Assembly: GCF_018100805.1 (NCBI RefSeq)
Contig: NZ_JAGJEA010000004.1
Span: forward strand, 1 to 64,000
Reading direction: 5' to 3'
Source of the DNA: Aquimarina sp. MMG016
GTDB lineage: Bacteria; Bacteroidota; Bacteroidia; Flavobacteriales; Flavobacteriaceae
DNA length: 64,000 bases
Shown here: piece after piece, positions 55,743-64,000 of the stretch
Layout: every line of letters begins with the position of its first letter
Numbering within the stretch: position 1 is the stretch's first letter
The notes under the pieces: generated by a model
What the model was told of the DNA's origin: nothing
The model's input: only the letters and a program-made list of their open reading frames with translations
Database searches by the model: none
Translations under genes and position numbers: made by a program

Positions 55743-56810
55743 CTATCCCTCCATCAATCGTTTCATATTCACATTCTCATAATTACGTTTTACGAAATCC
55801 ATGGCAGTTTTAAGGACTTCTCCCATAGATTTACTACGTCTGAATTTTAGATCCAACGTAAAATTGTATAAATGTTCTCTGAGTTCTTTTAGGTTTTCTT
55901 CTGTAGAAATATGATCCTTACACATACAATCGATCAAGGTTTCGTAGCGCGACCTGGAGTTTAGGATACGTTTTGCTAAAATGGAGCGCTCCTCCTTTTT
56001 ATACTGTTCTATAGAATTGGGTTGTAACTTATTCATGACCACATCTACCATTGTAAAATTCTCTTTAAAGAATTGTGGCTGATATACCTTTAGTTTACCT
56101 TCAAAACATTGCTGATCAAAATCTATCGCTCTGATCTTATATTCTACATGATCAAAATCGTGTATCGGGATAATCACATAGTTATAAGATCGCATATCTC
56201 CTAACAAACGCATTTGGCAACGTTCATTAAACTTCACAAACTCCTTGGCAATCTGAGCTTTTGCCTGATCACTCAAGTCGGGTAGAAAATCTTTGATAAA
56301 CACATCTCCAGGGATTCCGGCAATGTGTTCTTCGATCAATGTATTTTTATATACTAAAAAGTTAATTCGGTTAGGAGAAAACATATGCTCTAACTCTAAC
56401 CCATAGATACGAGAAGCATCAGCTTTTTTGACATAAATATAAGTGTAGTTATCATTCAGAATATTTCTCACTTTAACCCTAAACGGTTTAGAATTTCCAA
56501 ACGTACAATAATCGATCGCATCAATATTCAAGAATTCTATAGCGTCTTCATTACCATCAGAATGTAGAATGGTATATACTTTTTTAAGGCTGGATTCGAT
56601 TTCTGGTCGTTCGTGTTCTTCATAATATACTCGTACCCACAATGTATCTTCATCATTACTATCATACACCACAATCGAACCCGAAAAACGCAAAAGATCA
56701 TCATAAAACACAGGGATTTTGATCTTACGATTACACTCCTTTAAATATGCATCCAGATCATCATTTATAGGATACGTTGGCTTTTTCTTTGACATTAACT
56801 TTTCTTCCAT
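55743..56810 (-). CDS. Orphan protein with atypical kinase-fold motifs
   Basis: A 355-residue soluble protein of no family I recognise by name. A kinase (APH/HipA-like) fold is suggested by motifs in the right order. A Lys in YIYVKKAD (128-129) is followed by an acidic helix (GLELEHMF, 137-144) and a hinge-like TLIEEHIAGIPGD (157-169). The catalytic-loop-like GDMRSYNYVI has Asp205 and Asn210 five residues apart, and IRAIDFD (Asp230, Asp232) resembles the metal site. The N-terminal 100 residues are mixed alpha/beta. ATG 56810 was chosen; Met6 is an alternative. Convergent with the GIGT gene; no operon partner. Confidence 0.7.
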   Translation of the reverse strand: MEEKLMSKKKPTYPINDDLDAYLKECNRKIKIPVFYDDLLRFSGSIVVYDSNDEDTLWVRVYYEEHERPEIESSLKKVYTILHSDGNEDAIEFLNIDAIDYCTFGNSKPFRVKVRNILNDNYTYIYVKKADASRIYGLELEHMFSPNRINFLVYKNTLIEEHIAGIPGDVFIKDFLPDLSDQAKAQIAKEFVKFNERCQMRLLGDMRSYNYVIIPIHDFDHVEYKIRAIDFDQQCFEGKLKVYQPQFFKENFTMVDVVMNKLQPNSIEQYKKEERSILAKRILNSRSRYETLIDCMCKDHISTEENLKELREHLYNFTLDLKFRRSKSMGEVLKTAMDFVKRNYENVNMKRLMEG

Positions 56811-56848
56811 ACCTCAAATTCATTTCTAATGGCAAGTTACAAGATTTA

Positions 56849-56907
56849 AAACAAATTCATAAAGTAGAAAAGTTTCAGATAAACAAATTCATAAAGAGAT
56901 AAAGTTT
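56849..56907. repeat. Imperfect 27-base direct repeat upstream of the ABC genes
   Basis: AAACAAATTCATAAAG followed by a purine-rich stretch and AAGTTT occurs at 56849-56875 and again at 56881-56907 (period 32). The 298-base gap 56811-57108 otherwise holds no gene; at 57012-57046 it contains words related to the ACTCAC repeats. Confidence 0.5.
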
Positions 56908-57108
56908 ATAATATTCTTTTTACTCAAATACATCAAACACAAGTAAAATCAACTTCTAGCATTTGATCATTCTCATAGCACAAAGCTTATATATTGCACC
57001 GATATCTCGCGCTCACGTACTCAACCACTCACAAACTCACTAACTATTCTTGTAACAAAAACCTACACTCATCGTCTAGTTTAATATAACCACCAAAAAT
57101 AATTAGCA

Positions 57109-58008
57109 TTGGAAACCATATTAACCCTTACTAATCTTACCAAAAGATTCGGGCCAATCACAGCGGTAAAAGATCTTTCGTTTACCATTAAGAAAGGAAA
57201 TGTCTACGGAATTTTAGGCCCTAATGGTAGTGGTAAATCTACTACACTGGGGATTGTACTAAACGTTGTCAATAAAACTTCAGGAGATTTTACTTGGTTC
57301 GATGGCAATACTTCAACACATGAAGCCTTAAAAAAGGTAGGTGCTATTATTGAGCGTCCTAATTTTTATCCTTATATGACCGCAGCTCAAAACCTAAAAT
57401 TGGTTTGTAAGATCAAAGAGGTCGCTGATGATAAAATAGAAGAAAAACTAGAGATCGTAGGATTACTGGATCGCAAAGACAGTAAATTTAGAACCTTCTC
57501 ATTAGGCATGAAACAACGATTAGCTATCGCTTCTGCACTGTTAAATGATCCCGAAATCCTGATCCTTGATGAACCTACTAATGGTTTAGATCCACAGGGA
57601 ATCCATCAGATTAGAGAGATCATCAAGAAAATTGCTTCGCAAGGTACTACTATTCTTTTGGCTTCCCATTTATTGGATGAAGTAGAAAAAGTATGTAGTC
57701 ATGTAGTGATTATTCGACAAGGAGTTAAGTTGTACTCTGGTCCAGTAGATGAGATGAACGCAAGTCATGGGTTCTTTGAACTAAAAAGTAATCAAAACGG
57801 AACCTTAAAAGAATGGTTATCTAAAAATGCTGCTTTTGGTAATATCAAAGAAGAAGACAATAAACTTATTGTTTTCCTGAAACAAGAACTTGATGCTGAT
57901 ACGCTCAACAAACAATTATTCGATGCGGGCATAACACTTACTCATCTTGTAAAGAGAAAAGAAAGCCTGGAAGAACAATTCTTACAATTAACCAACAACC
58001 AAAACTAG
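57109..58008 (+). CDS. ABC transporter ATP-binding protein
   Basis: A 299-residue ATPase subunit of a DrrA/CcmA-type ABC exporter. It has Walker A GILGPNGSGKSTTLG, Q-loop region VGAIIERPNFYPYMT, signature LSLGMKQRLAIAS-like (here FSLGMKQRLAIAS), Walker B ILILDEPTNGLDP and H-loop LLASHLLDEVE. The last 80 residues are the extra C-terminal domain of this group. The start is TTG. It is paired with the permease 4 bases downstream. The substrate is unknown; resemblance is to the bacitracin/multidrug (BcrA) group. Confidence 0.93.
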   Translation: METILTLTNLTKRFGPITAVKDLSFTIKKGNVYGILGPNGSGKSTTLGIVLNVVNKTSGDFTWFDGNTSTHEALKKVGAIIERPNFYPYMTAAQNLKLVCKIKEVADDKIEEKLEIVGLLDRKDSKFRTFSLGMKQRLAIASALLNDPEILILDEPTNGLDPQGIHQIREIIKKIASQGTTILLASHLLDEVEKVCSHVVIIRQGVKLYSGPVDEMNASHGFFELKSNQNGTLKEWLSKNAAFGNIKEEDNKLIVFLKQELDADTLNKQLFDAGITLTHLVKRKESLEEQFLQLTNNQN

Positions 58009-58012
58009 ACAG

Positions 58013-58852
58013 ATGTTACGATTACTCAGCATAGAATTTCATAAACTACGATATAATAGGTCAGCAAAAATATTGACAATTACATATTTTGTATTGATCA
58101 CCTTAATTACACTGATCGCTTCATACGAATTTAATTTTGGTAATATAAAATTTAGAATCGCGGATCAGGGCATATTCAATTTCCCATACATCTGGCACTT
58201 TAACTCTTGGGTTGCTGCCTGGTTAAAGCTTTTTCTGGCTATTGTTATAGTATCCATTATGTCTAATGAATATAGTAACAGAACACTAAAGCAGAACCTC
58301 ATCGACGGACTTAGTAAAAAAGAGTTTTTGGCATCTAAGTTTCTAACTGTGGTGGTGTTTTCGATTATTTCTACTATTTTCCTTTTTGCGGTTTCGCTCA
58401 TATTAGGATTGATTTTTTCTGATTACAATGAACCCTCTATAATTTTCTCTGATCTCACCTATATTTTTGCATACTTCATTAAACTTGTAGGTTTCTTTTC
58501 ATTCTGTATGTTTTTGGGTATCCTCATCAAAAGATCTGCTTTTGCATTAGGTTTCTTAATATTCTGGCAACTTATTGAAGGAGGTTTTAGGCTAATTTCG
58601 GGGTTATTTAAATGGAAATTTAATACTGATTTTGTAGATCATATTATTCCTTTTTTACCGCTGGATAGTATGAACAATTTGATAAAAGAGCCAGTAACCC
58701 GGTTTAAAGCGATACAATCTGCAGCAAATCAACTTGGTGGTGGTTTTGAAAAAGACTATACCACACATTGGTACGAAATTCTTATAGTACTCATCTGGAC
58801 AACAATTTTCGTTTATCTTTCTTATCGATTATTGAAAAAGAGAGATTTATAA
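58013..58852 (+). CDS. ABC transporter permease
   Basis: A 279-residue ABC-2-type membrane subunit with six hydrophobic segments, for example ILTITYFVLITLITLIASYEF, LKLFLAIVIVSIMSNEYSNR (shown in part) and SIISTIFLFAVSLILGLIF. SNRTLKQNLIDGLSKKEFLASK is the typical cytoplasmic coupling segment of this family. It follows the ATPase by 4 bases. With two copies of each subunit the pair would form a complete exporter. Confidence 0.88.
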   Translation: MLRLLSIEFHKLRYNRSAKILTITYFVLITLITLIASYEFNFGNIKFRIADQGIFNFPYIWHFNSWVAAWLKLFLAIVIVSIMSNEYSNRTLKQNLIDGLSKKEFLASKFLTVVVFSIISTIFLFAVSLILGLIFSDYNEPSIIFSDLTYIFAYFIKLVGFFSFCMFLGILIKRSAFALGFLIFWQLIEGGFRLISGLFKWKFNTDFVDHIIPFLPLDSMNNLIKEPVTRFKAIQSAANQLGGGFEKDYTTHWYEILIVLIWTTIFVYLSYRLLKKRDL

Positions 58853-59023
58853 TATCTTTGAGTTCTTAGGGGCTTAGTGAGTAAAAATCACTTCTATACT
58901 GTAAACAATTACTTTTCTAAAGTTACGTTTACATTTTAGATATGAAACAAACCTTATCCGGGAGTTTCATACGCCCTTAATCTTTTAATTAATTACCTAT
59001 AAATTAATTAAAGAAATGAATGT

Positions 59024-62000
59024 ATGAGATATGTATATACAATTTTGTTTTTCCTTTCTGGTATAACTGCATATAGTCAGGGAGAAGCTAATAATTGGTA
59101 TTTTGGTGATAGAGCCGGAATAAATTTTGGCACTACGCCGCCTACAGCGCTTACTGATGGTAGATTATCTACTTTAGAGGGATGCACCACAATATCTGAT
59201 GCTACGGGTTCCTTATTATTTTATACAGACGGGTCTATTATCTATACACGTAATCATGATATAATGCAAAATGGTACTGGGCTTAAGGGAGATGAATCCA
59301 GTACTTCTTCGGCACTTATTGTACCACAACCTAATACTCCTAATATCTACATAGTCTTTACTGTAGATGAACCTCATCATGACAATGCAGATGGTAATCC
59401 AGCAACATCAGATGGAGACGGAGTCAATGATGGGTTACAATATTCTATTGTAGATATGACCTTAGATGGAGGAAACGGCGCTGTTGTTCAGGGACAAAAA
59501 AATATTCCTCTGGTTACATATGACACCACAGATCAATTAGAAAGTTTATATAAGTGTTCAGAAAAAATTACTGCTGTCAAAAGTGATGACTGTGACTCCT
59601 TTTGGGTGATCACACATTTTTCAGATACGTATTATGCTTTTAAGGTAGATGATACCGGGGTCAATCCTACCCCAACTACATCTCAGATCGGAGTTACAGT
59701 CCCCGTATCGGGATATCGTCGTAATGCATTAGGGTATTTAAAAGCCTCTCCTGAAGGTGATAAATTAGCGCTGGCGCATTATGGATTTGCCACAATTGCT
59801 GCAACGGATGGCCCTGGAAAAGTGCTATTATATGATTTTGATAACGCAACAGGTATCGTAAGTAACGAGCTGGAGCTCTATAATGGTGATGGTCCTTATG
59901 GAGTTGAGTTTTCACAAAGCGGTCAGCGATTATATACTTCTATTGGTTCAGGAATTGATGGTGAAGGTGATGGATTTATGCTACAATTCGATTTATCCTT
60001 GCCTGATGCCCAAATAGCTGCAAGCGGAACCAGAATACGTAATGAAAATGGGCAAGAGCTCTCTAATTTTAGTGCAGGAGCATTACAATTAGGACCTGAT
60101 GGAAAAATATATAGAGCGTTATTAGATTTTAATAATGGGTTTGGAGATTATCTTGGAATTATTGATAATCCAGAAGCATTAGCTCCTAATGTAAATTATA
60201 CAGAACGTGGTTTATTAGTTAATGTAGATGGCACAAGGCAATCATATTTAGGCCTACCTCCTTTTATACAATCTATCTTTGCACAGACTATTGATATTAT
60301 TAATAATGGCGATGCTAATAATGTAAATATTAATTTCTGCGAGGGAGAAACTTATAGATTATCTTATCAGGATATCCCGGGAGCAACATATACTTGGTTT
60401 ATAGACAATGTTCAGATCTCAACTACTACTAATTTCCTGGACATTACAACTACCGCAAATTACCGACTAGAAGTAGACCTCAATGATGGTAGTTGTCCGT
60501 TAATTGGTGTTGCTAATGCTACATTCTTCGAAGTTCCTTCGGTTTCAAACACCCCTGCAGATGAGACCATTTGTAATCCTAATCTTAATGGTGTAGTCGA
60601 TCTTGATCTATCAGTATACGATAATATCATTATCGGTACTCAGGATCCTACTCAATTCCAGGTACGATATTTTAGATCAATCGCAGATGCAGATGCGGAC
60701 AACAATCCTTTACCGGTTAATTTTACTACAGAAAACAACCCACAAACCATAGCCGTCAGAATAGAAAACATAGATAATACTGACTGTTATAACACCACAA
60801 GTTTTCAGGTAGAAATTTTTGATGCCGCAACTACAACTACAGTCGAACCTATAATTATCTGTGATAATGATGATGACGGAGATGACACTAACGGAATGGT
60901 CAATTTTGACTTGACTACTTTAAATAGTGCTATCTACGGTTCTCAAGACCCATTAGAATTTACGATAACATATCACAACACTTTGATTGGAGCAGAAACC
61001 AATACAGACCTTATCGCAGATCCTACCAATGCTGTATTATCTAATACTACCCCTACTATATATGCCAGGATAGAAAATAATACCAATACAGATTGTTTTG
61101 ATACCTTAGACATAGCAGTCGCTATTAATTTACTACCTGAAGCAAATACTTCTACTTTAGTCCAATGTGATGACCCAGCTACTCCATCAGATACTTCTTT
61201 ATTTAATCTAAATGAAGCTTTTGATCAAATTACCGGAGGAGTTAGTGATCGATCGATATTGTTTTTTGAAGATCAGGCTTCAGCAGAAGCAGGAACTCCT
61301 GAAATTACAAATACTAATTCATATCAAAATACACAACCTAATCAACAACTATACGTTCGTGTAAATAATAATATCACAGATTGCTTTAGGATTACCACAC
61401 TTAATCTCCAAGTCAGCACTACTTCTGCTAATGATGTTGATTTACTGGCATGTGATGATGATGATGTAGAAGACGGTTTTAGAATATTTGATCTTACACA
61501 AGCAGATAATGATATATTGCCTATTGGCAGTACTAATCTAAGTGTTACTTATTATGAGACGCAAGACAATGCGTTTAGCGAACAAAACCCTATTACTACC
61601 TATACCAATACTACCTTTTATACCCAGGGACAAGATATTATTTATGCAAGGGTCGAAGACAATAGCAATCAATGTTTTGGGATTAATGAAGTATCCTTAT
61701 TTCTAAATCGTCAACCGGATATCGAAGAACAAGCGGGTGTTTTTATCTGTCAAAATGAAACTACGGATATCAATTCCGGTTTGCAACAACCCGGCAATGA
61801 CCCTAATGATTTTGATTATCTTTGGTCTACAGGAGAAACTACAGAAAGTATAACTATATCCCAAGCAGGAACTTATACTGTTCTTGTAACAAGTCGTATT
61901 ACCAATTGCTCCAAAGAGCGAACGGTGACAGTAACTACTTCTGGACCTGCTATTCTACTTGATCCTATCATTACTGATGGAGAGTCTAGAAATACAGTCA

Positions 62001-62440
62001 CTGTTGTTATTGAAGAAGCCAGTGTTGGAGATTATGAATATGCTATTGCATTTAACGGTAGCAGCATAAGAACGTATCAAGACAGTAATATCTTTGTCGA
62101 TGTGCCTCCTGGATTTCATATTGTATATGTGAGGGATAAAAATGGATGTGGAGAGGTAACTCAAAATATATCTGTAATAGGATTTCCTGACTTTTTTACT
62201 CCTAATGGAGATGGCACTAATGAAACATGGGGAGTTACCGGAGTATCAGCAGATGCCATAGCAAATTCCTTAGTGTACATTTTTGACCGTAATGGCAAAC
62301 TCCTAAAACAAATACGTCCAGGTGGTAGCGGATGGGATGGCACCTATAATGGCAGACTTTTACCTTCCAGCCAATATTGGTATCGAGTGCAATTAGATGA
62401 TGGGAGAATCATTAGCGGAAGCTTTGCTTTGATTCGATAA
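59024..62440 (+). CDS. Large secreted protein with T9SS type B sorting domain
   Basis: A 1138-residue exported protein (signal YTILFFLSGITAYSQG). The N-terminal 400 residues start with NNWYFGDRAGINFG and look like a beta-propeller found in many flavobacterial surface proteins. Then follow about five modules of 95-110 residues, each with a Cys-Asp opening such as CDNDDDGDDTNGMVNFDL, CDDPATPSDTSLFNLNEAF and CDDDDVEDGFRIFDL, and a YVRVNNN- or YARVEDN-like end. The C-terminus (from FTPNGDGTNETWGV) is the gliding-motility/CHU-type T9SS type B signal. It shares a 267-nt block with the next gene. Confidence 0.9.
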   Translation: MRYVYTILFFLSGITAYSQGEANNWYFGDRAGINFGTTPPTALTDGRLSTLEGCTTISDATGSLLFYTDGSIIYTRNHDIMQNGTGLKGDESSTSSALIVPQPNTPNIYIVFTVDEPHHDNADGNPATSDGDGVNDGLQYSIVDMTLDGGNGAVVQGQKNIPLVTYDTTDQLESLYKCSEKITAVKSDDCDSFWVITHFSDTYYAFKVDDTGVNPTPTTSQIGVTVPVSGYRRNALGYLKASPEGDKLALAHYGFATIAATDGPGKVLLYDFDNATGIVSNELELYNGDGPYGVEFSQSGQRLYTSIGSGIDGEGDGFMLQFDLSLPDAQIAASGTRIRNENGQELSNFSAGALQLGPDGKIYRALLDFNNGFGDYLGIIDNPEALAPNVNYTERGLLVNVDGTRQSYLGLPPFIQSIFAQTIDIINNGDANNVNINFCEGETYRLSYQDIPGATYTWFIDNVQISTTTNFLDITTTANYRLEVDLNDGSCPLIGVANATFFEVPSVSNTPADETICNPNLNGVVDLDLSVYDNIIIGTQDPTQFQVRYFRSIADADADNNPLPVNFTTENNPQTIAVRIENIDNTDCYNTTSFQVEIFDAATTTTVEPIIICDNDDDGDDTNGMVNFDLTTLNSAIYGSQDPLEFTITYHNTLIGAETNTDLIADPTNAVLSNTTPTIYARIENNTNTDCFDTLDIAVAINLLPEANTSTLVQCDDPATPSDTSLFNLNEAFDQITGGVSDRSILFFEDQASAEAGTPEITNTNSYQNTQPNQQLYVRVNNNITDCFRITTLNLQVSTTSANDVDLLACDDDDVEDGFRIFDLTQADNDILPIGSTNLSVTYYETQDNAFSEQNPITTYTNTTFYTQGQDIIYARVEDNSNQCFGINEVSLFLNRQPDIEEQAGVFICQNETTDINSGLQQPGNDPNDFDYLWSTGETTESITISQAGTYTVLVTSRITNCSKERTVTVTTSGPAILLDPIITDGESRNTVTVVIEEASVGDYEYAIAFNGSSIRTYQDSNIFVDVPPGFHIVYVRDKNGCGEVTQNISVIGFPDFFTPNGDGTNETWGVTGVSADAIANSLVYIFDRNGKLLKQIRPGGSGWDGTYNGRLLPSSQYWYRVQLDDGRIISGSFALIR
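61163..61429 (+). repeat. 267-nt block shared with the next gene, copy 1
   Basis: Encodes one Cys-Asp module in the type B protein. It aligns with 63730-63996 at a constant offset of 2567 bases, without gaps, at high identity (roughly 85% by eye). Confidence 0.85.
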
Positions 62441-62529
62441 TTAATGGATTAGATGAATGTTTTTGTAGGGTTTGGTGTAAAAAACTTACCGGTTAATTAT
62501 TAGTATATTCGCGGACACAACCGTTGCGA

Positions 62530-64000
62530 ATGAAAAAAACAATACACTTTTTCTTATTATCTCTTATTATATTTTATACTGGTTATTCTCAAAACGAGCC
62601 GACGGATTGTATTAATACTATTATCATTTGTGGAAATACGAATTTGGAGTTAAACTCTAATGGCACGGGTATAAATGACTTTGCATTGCCCGGTAATAAT
62701 GCACCGGACTGTGGTTTTGTAGAAAGTCAAAGTTTATGGATTCGTGTAAATATTGTACAATCCGGAACATTAGCATTTACGATAACACCAGAGTCTAATA
62801 GTCCAAATGAGGATTACGATTTTGCGGTCTATGGGCCTAATGTTACTTGTACGAATCTGGGCAGTTCTATACGATGTTCATCCACTAACCCGCCTGCAGC
62901 TGGGGTACCGACACCAACCGGACTTAATGATACAGAAGTTGATTTAAGCGAAGGACCAGGAGCCTTAGGTAACGGATTTGTAAGAGCAATAGATGCTATT
63001 GCTGGTGAGGAATATTATATCCTGATTGATAATTTCTCGCAGAACGGAGGTTTTGATTTACAGTTTACAGGAACCGCATTACTTCCTGATAGCCCCACAA
63101 ATAATACTGATCCTACCGTGAATCTTGATATCACAGAATGTGACATTGTAGGGGATCGCAATGATGGAGTGACCAACTTTGACCTCGACAGCAATACTGC
63201 AGCAATATTAGGAACACAAACCAATACTGTGATATCATATCACAACTCTGAAGCGGATGCCAGTATAGGTGACAATGCCTTAACAAATCCCTATTTAAGT
63301 ACTCAAAACAATGAAACTATATATGTCCGTATAGAAAATACGATTACCGAATGTTTTATCGTGGACACCTTTGTATTAATTACGCTCCCCGGGCCGCCAA
63401 TCGCTGACCCTACAGATTTTGTAACTTGTGATAATGATGATGATGGTAATGATACCAATGGGTTTGTATCTTTTTTACTTAGTAATAAGGATAATGAAAT
63501 TCTTAATGGATTAGACCCTTTGACCAATACGATAACCTATCATATATCTCAAGCCGATGCCGATGCAGGAACAGGAATTATTGATAAAAACACACCTTAT
63601 ACAAATACAGCTAACCCCCAGACAATTTTTGTTCGAGTACAAGATGTTTCTTCTTTGCTTTGTGTTAGCACAACTAGTTTTGACTTACAAGTAAACCCTT
63701 TACCAATCGCAAATGCTATAAATTTGGTACAATGTGATGATCCGACATCTCCAACAGGTACCTCTTTATTTAATCTTAATGAAGCTTTTGATCAGATTAC
63801 CGGAGGAGTCAATGATCGATCCATACTTTTTTTTGAAGATCAAGCAGCAGCATAAGCAGGAGTTCCTGAAATTATGAATACTAATTCATACCAAAATACA
63901 CAACCTAATCAACAACTATTCGTTCGTGTAAATAATAATATTACAGATTGTTTTAGGGTTACCTCGCTTGATCTACAAGTAAGTACTACTTCTGCTCGCA
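62530..64000 (+). pseudogene. Large T9SS-type surface protein gene interrupted by a nonsense codon, runs past window end
   Basis: The start is ATG 62530 (a TTG lies two codons upstream); signal peptide IHFFLLSLIIFYTGYSQ. Residues 20-190 form a jelly-roll-like region (SLWIRVNIVQSGTLAFTI, EEYYILIDNFSQNGG). From 195 come the same Cys-Asp modules as in the preceding gene. At 63853-63855 TAA replaces the GAA found at the matching place in the paralogue (61286-61288), yet the frame stays open and homologous to position 64000. Residues 1-441 could be made alone, without modules or sorting signal further on. It is either a recent pseudogene, a sequencing error or a strain polymorphism. Confidence 0.82.
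63730..63996 (+). repeat. 267-nt block shared with the preceding gene, copy 2
   Basis: Partner of 61163-61429; includes the nonsense codon at 63853. Confidence 0.85.

Overview
The window is chromosomal DNA from a marine-type member of the Flavobacteriaceae (phylum Bacteroidota). Three things point there. The DNA is AT-rich, and many genes are preceded by the Bacteroidetes -7 box TAnnTTTG rather than a Shine-Dalgarno sequence. Several proteins end in type IX secretion (T9SS) sorting domains of type A or type B. The gene content is also characteristic: an OstA-like protein, DUF349, DUF5606, tandem DUF368 proteins, a long YidC and a surface-type lipoprotein with a C-SDDDD start. The genus cannot be fixed from sequence alone; an Aquimarina-like organism is plausible. 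No tRNA, rRNA, CRISPR array, transposase or prophage was found. A strong stable-RNA-like promoter at 45-74 points left, out of the window.

Layout. 1-391: noncoding, with the outward promoter, a structured element, a 24-bp palindrome and the thrS promoter. 392-3713: translation operon thrS-infC-rpmI-rplT with a terminator; infC must use a non-canonical AUA start. 3824-7017: a small membrane protein next to a soluble hybrid histidine kinase. 7059-13393: RNA methyltransferase, M48 protease, bifunctional (p)ppGpp enzyme, Fur-family regulator and purA. 13459-23876: OstA-like protein, class III aminotransferase, TPR protein, two DUF368 undecaprenyl-phosphate transporter homologues overlapping into aroE, a DUF349 protein and a methyltransferase. 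24182-27628: a large secreted alpha-amylase with a LacI-type palindrome upstream. 27702-34151: mazG, a GT1 glycosyltransferase, a nitronate monooxygenase-like enzyme, mnmA, a MORN-repeat protein and a fasciclin lipoprotein. 34207-40527: yidC, pyrG, a DUF5606 gene, def and ruvX on the minus strand, then dapD on the plus strand.

40599-49465 is a surface-glycan (LPS core or O-antigen type) island. It holds one GT9, three GT2, one CgeB-like and two GT4 glycosyltransferases, a Kdo-kinase-like protein and a methyltransferase. Its right end is a tandem duplication of the block GT4-sua5-cca that then decayed reciprocally. Copy 1 keeps GT4 and sua5 but has only a scrap of cca. Copy 2 keeps GT4 and cca but has only a scrap of sua5. 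A 205-nt direct repeat still marks it.

49709-58852: cca, heme A synthase, a pRiA4b ORF-3-like protein, a nucleoid-associated protein, a GIGT-repeat surface protein flanked by related hairpin repeats, an orphan protein with kinase-fold motifs, and an ABC transporter pair. 59024-64000: two related T9SS type B surface proteins. The second is interrupted by a single GAA-to-TAA nonsense codon and continues in frame past the window edge.

Most of the window is housekeeping. The most unusual features are the reciprocal duplication scar, the interrupted surface protein and its paralogous block, the orphan kinase-like protein, the infC start, and the noncoding element upstream of thrS. I did not find a clearly new multi-gene defence or biosynthetic system.
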